Shown here: piece after piece, positions 1 through 8,291 of the stretch
How positions within the stretch are numbered: position 1 is the first letter of the stretch
Layout: each line of letters opens with the position of its first letter
From: Clostridia bacterium
GTDB taxonomy: Bacteria; Bacillota; Clostridia; Oscillospirales; Acutalibacteraceae
Direction: 5' to 3'
Assembly (NCBI GenBank): GCA_017513245.1
Contig: JAFXGK010000025.1
Coordinates: forward strand, 1-64,000
DNA: 64,000 nucleotides
Made by a program: the position numbers and the translations under genes
Notes under the pieces: generated by a model
Seen by the model: only the letters and a program-made list of their open reading frames with translations
The model's database searches: none
Told to the model about the DNA's origin: nothing

Positions 1-96
1 AAGCATGATGTTGTTGATAAGGCGTGTTACAATTTTAGAATTATACAGTGGATCCGGCAAAACATCGCGTTTTGCGATAAAGCCTCTTCTTGGCAC
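1..96 (-). CDS. rpsG: 30S ribosomal protein S7, 5' part (runs off the window start)
   Basis: Only the first 32 codons are inside the window. They read as the S7 N-terminus: MPRRG, then a [16 protein letters not shown] stretch followed by [10 protein letters not shown]7 is a primary 16S rRNA-binding protein of the small-subunit head. The start is GTG at 96-94, preceded by a strong AGGAGGG ribosome binding site (complement of 104-110). It lies 126 bases downstream of rpsL in the same direction, the usual rpsL-rpsG order, and fusA/tuf may follow outside the window. The residue match is distinctive even for so short a piece. Confidence 0.9.
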   Translation of the reverse strand, partial: MPRRGFIAKRDVLPDPLYNSKIVTRLINNIML

Positions 97-158
97 TGCA
101 CTTCCCTCCTTCACATTTATGATATCATAGGTACTCGAGTGACAAATCCCGTGGCACC

Positions 159-196
159 AAGCAAGGCGTTACATATAATATATAATAACGCTGCTT
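159..196 (-). promoter_or_regulatory. Hairpin in the rpsL-rpsG intergenic mRNA
   Basis: Arms at 186-196 and 159-171 pair over 11 bp (AAGCAGCGTTA with TAACGC..TGCTT) with a two-base bulge and an AT-rich loop. No U-run follows, so it is not a standard terminator. In E. coli, S7 represses its operon by binding the rpsL-rpsG intergenic region. A comparable role here is inference only; an RNA-processing role would fit equally well. Confidence 0.45.
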
Positions 197-222
197 GATA
201 TTGCAGCTGATTCGTCTTTAAC

Positions 223-645
223 TTATTTTGCGCTTGCTTTCGGGCGCTTTGCGCCGTACTTGGAACGGCTCTGCATTCTGTTAGCAACACCCTGTGTATC
301 AAGGGTTCCTCTGATGATGTGATAACGCACACCAGGAAGGTCCTTTACACGTCCGCCACGAATGAGAACAACGCTATGCTCCTGAAGGTTATGTCCTACG
401 CCCGGGATGTAAGCAGAAACTTCCATACCGTTCGAAAGACGTACTCTTGCAATTTTACGGAGAGCAGAGTTCGGCTTCTTGGGGGTCGAGGTCTTAACAG
501 CTGTGCAGACACCACGCTTCTGGGGAGAGTTCTGGTCTACCTGAACGCGCTTCATAGAGTTGAAGCTCTTTAAAAGTGCAGGAGCCTTTGCTTTCTTTTC
601 CATTGTTTCGCGGCCGTTGCGCACTAACTGGTTAAAGGTTGGCAT
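223..645 (-). CDS. rpsL: 30S ribosomal protein S12
   Basis: 140 residues, the normal S12 length, beginning MPTFNQLVR. The conserved decoding-centre segments are intact: [11 protein letters not shown] near residues 54-64 and [13 protein letters not shown] near the C-terminal third. The lysines altered in streptomycin-resistant mutants are wild type. S12 sits at the A-site interface and controls decoding accuracy. The ATG at 645 has an AGGAGGT site just upstream (651-657). The leader from the promoter at 758-786 is about 105 bases and holds a small stem at 682-695 (CGGAC/GTCCG). rpsL is thus separately promoted from the polysaccharide genes upstream, and rpsG follows. Confidence 0.97.
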   Translation of the reverse strand: MPTFNQLVRNGRETMEKKAKAPALLKSFNSMKRVQVDQNSPQKRGVCTAVKTSTPKKPNSALRKIARVRLSNGMEVSAYIPGVGHNLQEHSVVLIRGGRVKDLPGVRYHIIRGTLDTQGVANRMQSRSKYGAKRPKASAK

Positions 646-757
646 ATTACACCTCCTATTTATAAATTAATATCTCGCAGACGGACATTTGTCCGCCTAC
701 GTTATATCTTTTCCAATACTGAATATTATGTTAACCATAATACCCCAGCAATTACTG

Positions 758-786
758 ATAATATCACGAAAAGTCAAGTTTGTCAA
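758..786 (-). promoter_or_regulatory. Sigma-A promoter of rpsL-rpsG
   Basis: TTGACA (complement of 781-786), a 17-base spacer, then TATTAT (complement of 758-763). This is near-consensus. It lies between the stop of the upstream glycosyltransferase and rpsL, so the ribosomal protein genes need not depend on rpoBC read-through. Confidence 0.85.
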
Positions 787-806
787 TAGTTATTTGCGTT
801 TTTCGG

Positions 807-1799
807 TTATCCTTTAATTTTAAGCATTAATCGCAGTGTGCGATACATATGATGCTTCATACAAAACAAATAAACCTTGCCGGCTATTCCCTTTCGTGCA
901 ACAAATTCAACGAAATACTTATTGTTTAAAAAGTTGGGGTAATTTTTAAAAGTATAATCGTAAAATTCATTTAAAAGCGGATGCTTTGAAGTAGCCTTTA
1001 AAATTCTGGCCGGAGCATCCCAGAAAATTGCTTGAGCAGCGAGACACTCGATTTCATCGCGGAACTTTTCATATATTGCGTTATCTTTAAAATAATCAAC
1101 GATATTCTCAATGGCACCTATAATTTCGCGATTACGATCCAGATTGCTGTTGTGAATTATCGAGCCGGTACGCTGAAAATAGTAATAATAACACTCGCCG
1201 GTAAAAACAATACCGTCAGCAAACGCGAAAAGCTTTGTTGTGGTGCAAATATCTTCAAACCATACCTTTGAAGGATATCTGATACCGTGCTCCAAAAACA
1301 GCGAACGCTTATATATTTTATTGCATGCAGCAGGAGAAACGGTAAGCGCGAACTTATCAACGTTTATATCAAGGCGCTTTTTATAAGGAACGTCATCCAA
1401 AACGTCCCACGTCTTTCCGTCTTCATTGATATATCTAAAGCCACATGCGGCTATATCGGCACTGTGCTCGGCTGCCAGACCTAACATCTCTTTAAGCATA
1501 TTCTCGGCGATGTAATCATCGCTGTCGATAAAGGTGAGGTACTCTCCCCTTGCCGCTTCAATTCCGGTATTGCGGGCGCCGCCCAGACCGGCGTTGGCCT
1601 GATGAATTACCCTAACAGTTTCGGGATTGTTTTTGGCATAGGTATCGAGAATTGCGGGGCTGCCGTCACTGCTGCCGTCATCAACGGCGACTATTTCATA
1701 ATCCTTAAAGGTCTGTGCAAGTATTGAATCCAGACATTTGGAAATAAAATTTTCAACGTTATAAACCGGAACGATAACACTAATTTTCGGACAGTTCAT
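807..1799 (-). CDS. Family 2 glycosyltransferase
   Basis: About 330 residues. The N-terminus is a GT-A fold: ISVIVPVYNVE, then VAVDDGSSDGS, GLGGARNTG and a DSDD motif matching the metal/nucleotide-sugar-binding DXD. This is the GT2 pattern of enzymes that add sugars to capsule or exopolysaccharide repeat units at the inner membrane face. The start is placed at ATG 1799 rather than the in-frame codon at 1832 because AAGGAGAAAAATA precedes it. It overlaps the preceding polymerase gene by 20 bases, which suggests translational coupling. Donor and acceptor sugars cannot be told from sequence. Confidence 0.85.
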   Translation of the reverse strand: MNCPKISVIVPVYNVENFISKCLDSILAQTFKDYEIVAVDDGSSDGSPAILDTYAKNNPETVRVIHQANAGLGGARNTGIEAARGEYLTFIDSDDYIAENMLKEMLGLAAEHSADIAACGFRYINEDGKTWDVLDDVPYKKRLDINVDKFALTVSPAACNKIYKRSLFLEHGIRYPSKVWFEDICTTTKLFAFADGIVFTGECYYYYFQRTGSIIHNSNLDRNREIIGAIENIVDYFKDNAIYEKFRDEIECLAAQAIFWDAPARILKATSKHPLLNEFYDYTFKNYPNFLNNKYFVEFVARKGIAGKVYLFCMKHHMYRTLRLMLKIKG

Positions 1800-3306
1800 T
1801 ATTTTTCTCCTTTTTATGGCTGTAAAGAACAAAAATACAGGCCAAAATCAGTGAAATGTAGATTGAAACGTTGGGACGGCGTAAGACGTTGCCCGAAAGC
1901 TGTGCTGCACCAAGCAATAACACCAAGGTGCCACACAAAAGACCGCTTTCGATGCTGATTAAGGTTTTGAAATCAACAAACAGCTCCTTGAAAATGCGGA
2001 AAACAAAGTACGCGAGGAAAAGCATATATACGGCAAAGCCTACATAACCCGAATAATAGAATACTGCCGGAAAATCATTCTCAAGGTCATAAATCTCTTC
2101 GTCGGTTATGAGCGTCATATACTCGTATCCGAAGCAGCGTGTGATAAAATCGCTGTCCTCCCACGCGAGTTCGGCAAAAATAGCCTTCTTTTGACGGTTA
2201 TTGAGCAAAACGGCAGACTGAGTGGAATAGTTATACTTTTCAGCAACTCGCTCAATTCCGAATTGATCAATCATATCATTTAAATATCCACCCGAAAACT
2301 CTCGATAAATTTTTTCATATCTTTCAAGGCGTTTGCGTTTTGCCTCGGCCTTTTCTTCGTCGGTGGCTTCTCCGTTTTCATCATCGGGATCTTTAATATC
2401 TTCCGCAGGGATTTGCGAAATAGTATCATTTAAGGCCTCTTGGCGGTCATTATAAGCACTATTCTGCAAATTTTCGCGAGCACGCATCGGTGAAGCATCA
2501 ATAAATACGAACGTCAGCACCAAAACAGCGCACAATGCGAAGATCGGTGCAGAATTTTTGATTACATACTTCTTCTTCGAAACCTCTGTCGTGAAGAAAT
2601 TGATAACTATTAAAGCAATAAAGCCAATCGCTACAATAACGAGCGAATAGAAAGTGAGCTTAGTGCCGGTAAAGAATAAAAGCGAGAAGCAGCCCGCACA
2701 AGCAACCAAAAACGCCCAGACATTCTTTTTATAAGCATAAAGCAATGCAAGAGGCGCCAAAAGCAAAACGATAGCGCTTTGTGCATTATGAACTCCAAAC
2801 CAACCCATAATGCCGATTTTTGCATATGCGCCGTAAGTATATTCGGGTCGGCCAACAAGGTACGAAAGACCGATAACGCCCCAAATGACAAAAACGTTTG
2901 TAAGGAAGGCGGCGCTAATGACCTTAATCGGGTTTGCAATACGCTTAATAAACGTAACAAATGCTAAACAGAGCGCAGGCATCTGTACGGTGCGGAAGAA
3001 GTTGCCGGCGTCCTCAACTAAGGAAATATAGCCGATTCTATAGCAATTTGCTGCGTGCAGAACAAAATATCCGCCTGCAATTGCCGCAAAAACGTAGTAA
3101 ACCTTCTTTTTGTCGGAAACAATGAAGGCAAATAACATAACGGCAACAAACATAGCCATTCGCAGTAAGGTAGAATAGGTTGTTTTATTAAACTGTATTA
3201 AAAAATAAGATAGGACATCTAAAAACGGTTGCGCAACAATCAGCACAAACATAAAAATACTAAACACACGATTAGTATCTTTATTTTTTAAAATTTTCCC
3301 GTCCAT
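1780..3306 (-). CDS. O-antigen ligase/polymerase-like membrane protein (Wzy/WaaL type)
   Basis: 508 residues with about ten or more hydrophobic segments and a long polar insert near residues 290-350 rich in Asp, Glu, Lys and Arg. This layout, many membrane helices with one large extracellular loop, is typical of O-antigen ligase/polymerase-like proteins that polymerise or transfer lipid-linked glycans. Sequence in this family is poorly conserved, so the call rests on topology and on the flanking glycosyltransferases. GAGGTG precedes the ATG at 3306. It is 35 bases downstream of a GT4 gene and overlaps the next GT2 gene, so the three form one unit. Confidence 0.7.
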   Translation of the reverse strand: MDGKILKNKDTNRVFSIFMFVLIVAQPFLDVLSYFLIQFNKTTYSTLLRMAMFVAVMLFAFIVSDKKKVYYVFAAIAGGYFVLHAANCYRIGYISLVEDAGNFFRTVQMPALCLAFVTFIKRIANPIKVISAAFLTNVFVIWGVIGLSYLVGRPEYTYGAYAKIGIMGWFGVHNAQSAIVLLLAPLALLYAYKKNVWAFLVACAGCFSLLFFTGTKLTFYSLVIVAIGFIALIVINFFTTEVSKKKYVIKNSAPIFALCAVLVLTFVFIDASPMRARENLQNSAYNDRQEALNDTISQIPAEDIKDPDDENGEATDEEKAEAKRKRLERYEKIYREFSGGYLNDMIDQFGIERVAEKYNYSTQSAVLLNNRQKKAIFAELAWEDSDFITRCFGYEYMTLITDEEIYDLENDFPAVFYYSGYVGFAVYMLFLAYFVFRIFKELFVDFKTLISIESGLLCGTLVLLLGAAQLSGNVLRRPNVSIYISLILACIFVLYSHKKEKNNELSEN

Positions 3307-3341
3307 AAATTAGCGCACCTCAAATCATAGGACAAAAGTAA

Positions 3342-4397
3342 TTATTCTGCCAAAGCATAAATTGAATTAAGAATGGTTGTGTTATATTCGATAAGCTTGT
3401 CCGGCTTTTTATCGGTCTTTTCGGCCGAAATCATAGCCGCAACAATATCTTCGTAGCCCTCAATATCGGGAGCATACTTTTCTAAATTCTTTGTACAATA
3501 GGTCGGTAAACCAACAGCCTTTGCCTCCATAATGTTAAGAGGCTGGCCCTCATAGCGAGAAGTAGAAATAAAAGCATCCATAAGCTTCATATAGCAGAAA
3601 GGATTAGCCTGATTTCCAAGCAAGAAAACCTTATCTTCAAGAGAAAGTTCTTTAATCCGGTTTTCGACAAGCTGGCGGTCTTCCCCATCACCTATTATAT
3701 ATAAACGCAAATCATCGCGGCTTTTGAGAGCCGTTGCGAAATTGTCGAGCATAATATCGTAGCCCTTTTGATGGCATAAACGACCTAAGGCTACAAAATT
3801 GAATTTATCGCTGTCAACCGAGAAGTTCTCAGGGGTAACCTGCATTTTTTCCTCGATTTCCTTGATGCTGATATAGTTTTGAATGGAAGAAACCTTTTGA
3901 GAAACTCGAGACATCTTTTTAAAGGGTTCCTTAATACCTTCGGAAACTGCAATAAACTCATCGTAATACTTAAATTTTCCCTTAAACATTGTCCAAAGGA
4001 ACTTATATTTCCACTCATTGTTGAGCTTTATTTCAACGTCGTTGTGAATCCACATAACGCGTTTTTTTGCAGGAATTTTAATTGCGCCTACTGCGCAGGA
4101 GTTTTGATAAGAATTAAAATCAATAGCTAAATCATAAACGCCGCAATCGCCGAAATTCGGCTTGATAAGCGCTTTCGCAAGCTTAAAAGGCACGAAGGAC
4201 AGAAGCTTAGAAACGGGCTTCATATACTTAATATTAAGCTGCTGTGGCAGCTCGCTCTTCCAATAATTTTCCTCGCTGAATAAATATAAATCAACATCAT
4301 ATTTATCATAATCAAAATTGGAAAGCAAATTTATAAGAGATTTTTGAATACCGCCAACCGTTAATTCGTTTTGAAAGAAAGCAATTCTTTTCTTCAT
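3342..4397 (-). CDS. Family 4 (GT-B) glycosyltransferase
   Basis: 351 residues. The N-terminal half has the GT-B start MKKRIAFFQNELTVGGIQKS, with the glycine loop after the first strand. The C-terminal half has ALGRLCHQKGYD, LYIIGDGED and the EGQPLNIMEAKAVGLP donor-binding motif of the glycosyl transferases group 1 family. It probably transfers a sugar during surface polysaccharide assembly. GGAGGATATAT precedes the ATG. It is the first gene of the three-gene polysaccharide unit lying between rpoC and rpsL. No clear promoter is visible in the 199 bases after rpoC, so transcription may come partly from the rpoB promoter. Confidence 0.85.
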   Translation of the reverse strand: MKKRIAFFQNELTVGGIQKSLINLLSNFDYDKYDVDLYLFSEENYWKSELPQQLNIKYMKPVSKLLSFVPFKLAKALIKPNFGDCGVYDLAIDFNSYQNSCAVGAIKIPAKKRVMWIHNDVEIKLNNEWKYKFLWTMFKGKFKYYDEFIAVSEGIKEPFKKMSRVSQKVSSIQNYISIKEIEEKMQVTPENFSVDSDKFNFVALGRLCHQKGYDIMLDNFATALKSRDDLRLYIIGDGEDRQLVENRIKELSLEDKVFLLGNQANPFCYMKLMDAFISTSRYEGQPLNIMEAKAVGLPTYCTKNLEKYAPDIEGYEDIVAAMISAEKTDKKPDKLIEYNTTILNSIYALAE

Positions 4398-4449
4398 ATA
4401 TATCCTCCATACAAAGTAATGCTCTTAATAGAAAAAATACACAAACAAA

Positions 4450-4521
4450 CTACCCGATGATAAAACCATCGGCATAAATTTGAATGTGTTGAAATTTCAC
4501 ACGATATAATGTTGTTTTCAA
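4450..4521 (-). CDS. Possible 23-residue leader ORF upstream of the polysaccharide genes
   Basis: A TTG start (4521) sits six bases after a strong AAAAGGAGGG site and opens 23 codons ending in TAG at 4450-4452. The predicted peptide starts MKTTLYRVKF and has no recognised relative. It lies between the hairpin after rpoC and the first glycosyltransferase, 52 bases from that gene. The ribosome binding site is the best argument; the short length and missing homologue are arguments against. It could be a regulatory leader peptide, a small protein or chance. Confidence 0.35.
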   Translation of the reverse strand: MKTTLYRVKFQHIQIYADGFIIG

Positions 4522-4552
4522 CTTAAACCCTCCTTTTAGAAAGCCAAGCCGG

Positions 4553-4583
4553 TTATTGCGGGCGGGTTATCCGCCCGCAATAA
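4553..4583 (-). terminator. Strong hairpin after rpoC without a U-run
   Basis: A perfect 13-bp stem (TTATTGCGGGCGG and its complement) around a 5-base loop begins 13 bases after the rpoC stop codon. The minus-strand RNA continues with CCGGCUUGG rather than U residues, so it may be a weak or factor-dependent terminator, or an RNA-processing/stability hairpin that lets some transcription continue into the glycosyltransferase genes. Confidence 0.6.
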
Positions 4584-4596
4584 CAAAAACTATTAA

Positions 4597-7500
4597 TTAA
4601 TCAACAACAACGTCTTCACGGTTGCAGTAATTAATCTCATTCTCCTTCATGCCGGTACCGGCGGGAACGAGCTTACCGATAATAACGTTTTCCTTAAGAC
4701 CAAACAGCGGGTCTTCCTTACCCTTAATAGCTGCATCGGTGAGAACACGAGTGGTCTCCTGGAAGGATGCGGCCGAGAGGAAGGACTCGGTTGCAAGAGA
4801 AGCCTTGGTGATACCGAGGAGTGTAGGCTCGTACTGTGCGGGTGTTAAATCGGTCTCACCTGCTTCGATACGTGCCTTAATGGCATCGTTAGCAGCATAA
4901 ACCTCACCACGCTCGTAGGTTGCCTCGGGAAGCAACTCGGTGCTGCCCGGATCGGTTATCTTAAGCTTTCTCATCATCTGTCTGATAATAATCTCAATGT
5001 GCTTGTCGTTGATATCAACACCCTGAGTTCTGTATGCGCTCTGGATTTCAGCAATAATGTAATCCTGAACGGCCTCAGGTCCTAAAACGGCGAGAATATC
5101 CTTCGGGATGATAGCGCCGTCAATAAGCTTATCGCCTGCCTTGACGTAATCACCGTCATGAACGCGAACGCGGCTGCCGAAGGGTACCTGCTCCTTAATT
5201 TCGGTAGCAGTTTCCTCGTTGGTAACAACGATAACATTGCTGCGCTTCTCTTCAACGATACGAACGCGACCGCTGATTTTACTGATAAGACCGCAATGCT
5301 TGGGTGTACGTGCTTCGAAGAGTTCTTCAACACGCGGCAGACCCTGAGTAATATCTTCCGTACTGGCGATACCACCGGTATGGAAGGTTCTCATTGTAAG
5401 CTGTGTACCGGGTTCACCGATGGACTGAGCCGCGATAATACCAACTGCCTCGCCGACAGTAACGGGCTTACCGAGAGCCAGGTTAACACCGTAGCACTTC
5501 TTACAAATACCATGCTTAGAATGGCAAGTGAGGATGGAGCGAATAACAACCTTACCGTCCTTTTCGCGCTGTGCCTCAAGCTCAGATTTCTCTAAAGCGG
5601 CGGCATTGCGTGTCTTGGCGGTCTTTGCGGTTGCAATCTTGTTATCAAGTTGAGCAATCTTAGCGTCGATTTCTTCGAGCTTTGCATTAACGATTGCCTG
5701 AATCTTGAGAGCATCCTCTTCGGTCATCATCTTATCAGATGTAACTATAACCTCACCGGTAGCCTCATCGACAAAGTCGTTAAGCAGATAACGACCGATA
5801 AGACGCTCGGAAAGCGGCTCGATAAGATGGTTTCCGTCCTTAATATCACCAACTGCGAGACCTTCGCAGGTGCCGCAATCATCCTCGCGGATGATAACGT
5901 CCTGAGAAACGTCAACAAGACGACGGGTAAGGTAACCCGAGTCAGCGGTACGAAGAGCGGTATCGGCAAGTCCCTTACGAGCACCACGGGAAGAAATAAA
6001 GTACTCAAGTACGTTAAGACCTTCACGATAGTTAGCACGAATGGGAACTTCGATAACCTTACCTGCAGTATTAGCAATAAGTCCGCGCATACCTGCAAGC
6101 TGACGAATCTGGCTCATGGAACCACGAGCACCGGAATCGGCCATCATGTAGATCGGGTTGAACTCATCAAGGTTGTTGGTAAGAGCTTTTGCAACGTCTT
6201 CGGTAACGTTGTTCCAGATTTCAATAATCTGACGGCTACGTTCCTCATCGTTGATGAAACCACGACGATATTCCTTGGTTACGCCATCAATCTGCTTCTC
6301 TGCCTCGGCGATGAGATCGGCCTTTTCGGGCGGGATAACAGCATCGGTAACGGCAACAGTGATAGCACCCTTTGTGGAATACTTAAAGCCGGTAGCCTTA
6401 ATCTTATCAAGAACGATAGCAGATTTGCTTGTTCCGAGAACGCGGATGCAGCGGTCAATAATCTTACCTAACTGCTTCTTGCCAATCTTGTTAACCTTGC
6501 CGTTAACGTAGGGCGAGATTTCAAGATCAAGCTCATGGCCTTCAACGGTACGATCAACGTATCCAAGCTCCTGCGGGATGGACTCATTGAAGATAATAAA
6601 TCCAACGGTTGCATCAACAATGCGAGAGATGGGAGTGCCATCAGCCTTCTCACCCTGCATACGAACCTTAATAGGTGCGTGGAGACCAACAACACCGTCG
6701 TTATAAGCCATAATAGCTTCGTTCTTATCACGGAATACCTTGCCTGCGCCCGGTTCGTCTTCCTTAATAATGGTAAGGTAGTAAGAACCGAGAACCATAT
6801 CCTGAGTCGGAACTGCAACCGGCTTACCGTCAGACGGCTTGAGCAGGTTGTTTGCAGCAAGCATAAGGAATCTTGCTTCGGCCTGAGCCTCAGCAGAAAG
6901 CGGTACGTGAACAGCCATCTGGTCGCCGTCGAAGTCGGCGTTGTAGGCGGTACATACCAGCGGATGAAGTTTAAGCGCACGACCCTCAACAAGTACGGGC
7001 TCAAAGGCCTGAATACCTAAACGGTGAAGTGTAGGTGCACGGTTGAGGAGAACCGGATGCTCTTTAATAACAGTTTCAAGTGCGTCCCAAACCTCGGTAC
7101 CTGCACGCTCAACCATCTTTCTTGCAGTCTTGATGTTAGAAACGGCATTAGTTTCAACAAGACGCTTCATAACAAAGGGCTTGAAGAGCTCAATTGCCAT
7201 CTCCTTCGGCAGACCGCACTGATACATCTTAAGTTCGGGTCCAACTACGATAACCGAACGGCCGGAGTAGTCAACACGCTTACCGAGAAGGTTCTGACGG
7301 AAGCGACCCTGCTTACCCTTAAGCATATCGGAAAGAGACTTAAATGCGCGGTTGTTAGGACCGGTAACGGGCTTGCCGCGACGACCGTTATCAATAAGGG
7401 CGTCAACAGCCTCCTGAAGCATTCTCTTCTCGTTGCGAACGATGATATCGGGAGCACCGAGTTCGAGAAGTCTCTTCAAGCGGTTGTTACGGTTAATAAC

Positions 7501-8277
7501 TCTGCGATAGAGGTCGTTTAAGTCGCTGGTAGCGAAACGACCGCCGTCGAGCTGAACCATAGGACGAAGATCCGGAGGAATTACCGGCAGAACGTCGAGA
7601 ATCATCCACTCAGGACGGTTGCCCGAAAGTCTGAAGGCCTCAAGAACCTCAAGACGCTTGAAGATGCGAACACGCTTCTGTCCTGCAGCGGTCTCCAGTT
7701 CGGCCTTAAGCTCATCGCAAACCTTATCAAGATCAATTTCGGAAAGAAGCTTCTTGATTGCCTCTGCGCCCATTCCGGCGTCGAAATCGTCTTCATATTT
7801 TTCGCGCATATCGCGATACTGCTTTTCGGTTAAAAGCTGATTCTTTTCAAGCGGTGTGTTACCGGGATCGGTAACGATATACTGCGAAAAGTATAATACC
7901 TGCTCAAGAAGCTTCGGAGAAACGTCAAGAGCGAGTCCCATTCTCGAAGGAATTGTCTTGTAGTACCAGATGTGCGATACGGGAGCGGCGAGCTCAATAG
8001 AGCCCATACGCTCACGACGTACCTTTGCACGAGTAACCTCAACTCCGCAGCGCTCGCATACCTTGCCTTTATAGCGTATGCGCTTGTACTTTCCGCAGTG
8101 GCATTCCCAGTCCTTAGTGGGTCCGAAAATGCGCTCGCAGAAAAGTCCGCCCGGTTCGGGTTTTAAGGTTCTGTAGTTGATGGTCTCAGGTTTGGTAACC
8201 TCACCGTGTGACCAACTTCTTATCTGGTCCGGAGATGCAAGTCCGATTTTAATAGATTCAAATTCAATTTCAGCCAT
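4597..8277 (-). CDS. rpoC: DNA-directed RNA polymerase subunit beta'
   Basis: 1226 residues, normal for Firmicutes. Visible landmarks: the N-terminal zinc ribbon (Cys59, Cys61, Cys74, Cys77), the catalytic Mg-binding loop NADFDGDQ at 446-453, the bridge-helix/trigger-loop region with TMRTFHTGG, and the second zinc site (CGTC ... [11 protein letters not shown]). With beta it forms the catalytic cleft of the polymerase. The ATG at 8277 follows GGAGGG, 14 bases after the rpoB stop. A strong hairpin follows the stop codon (4553-4583). No unusual insertions are seen. Confidence 0.98.
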   Translation of the reverse strand: MAEIEFESIKIGLASPDQIRSWSHGEVTKPETINYRTLKPEPGGLFCERIFGPTKDWECHCGKYKRIRYKGKVCERCGVEVTRAKVRRERMGSIELAAPVSHIWYYKTIPSRMGLALDVSPKLLEQVLYFSQYIVTDPGNTPLEKNQLLTEKQYRDMREKYEDDFDAGMGAEAIKKLLSEIDLDKVCDELKAELETAAGQKRVRIFKRLEVLEAFRLSGNRPEWMILDVLPVIPPDLRPMVQLDGGRFATSDLNDLYRRVINRNNRLKRLLELGAPDIIVRNEKRMLQEAVDALIDNGRRGKPVTGPNNRAFKSLSDMLKGKQGRFRQNLLGKRVDYSGRSVIVVGPELKMYQCGLPKEMAIELFKPFVMKRLVETNAVSNIKTARKMVERAGTEVWDALETVIKEHPVLLNRAPTLHRLGIQAFEPVLVEGRALKLHPLVCTAYNADFDGDQMAVHVPLSAEAQAEARFLMLAANNLLKPSDGKPVAVPTQDMVLGSYYLTIIKEDEPGAGKVFRDKNEAIMAYNDGVVGLHAPIKVRMQGEKADGTPISRIVDATVGFIIFNESIPQELGYVDRTVEGHELDLEISPYVNGKVNKIGKKQLGKIIDRCIRVLGTSKSAIVLDKIKATGFKYSTKGAITVAVTDAVIPPEKADLIAEAEKQIDGVTKEYRRGFINDEERSRQIIEIWNNVTEDVAKALTNNLDEFNPIYMMADSGARGSMSQIRQLAGMRGLIANTAGKVIEVPIRANYREGLNVLEYFISSRGARKGLADTALRTADSGYLTRRLVDVSQDVIIREDDCGTCEGLAVGDIKDGNHLIEPLSERLIGRYLLNDFVDEATGEVIVTSDKMMTEEDALKIQAIVNAKLEEIDAKIAQLDNKIATAKTAKTRNAAALEKSELEAQREKDGKVVIRSILTCHSKHGICKKCYGVNLALGKPVTVGEAVGIIAAQSIGEPGTQLTMRTFHTGGIASTEDITQGLPRVEELFEARTPKHCGLISKISGRVRIVEEKRSNVIVVTNEETATEIKEQVPFGSRVRVHDGDYVKAGDKLIDGAIIPKDILAVLGPEAVQDYIIAEIQSAYRTQGVDINDKHIEIIIRQMMRKLKITDPGSTELLPEATYERGEVYAANDAIKARIEAGETDLTPAQYEPTLLGITKASLATESFLSAASFQETTRVLTDAAIKGKEDPLFGLKENVIIGKLVPAGTGMKENEINYCNREDVVVD

Positions 8278-8291
8278 TTGATTGCCCTCCG

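Noticed and set aside
5650..6471. 273-codon plus-strand ORF opposite rpoC
   Set aside because: Antisense shadow of the strongly biased rpoC codons; no ribosome binding site, promoter or recognisable protein. The same applies to long plus-strand frames opposite rpoB (9564-10451 and 10797-11888) and ackA (18468-19229).
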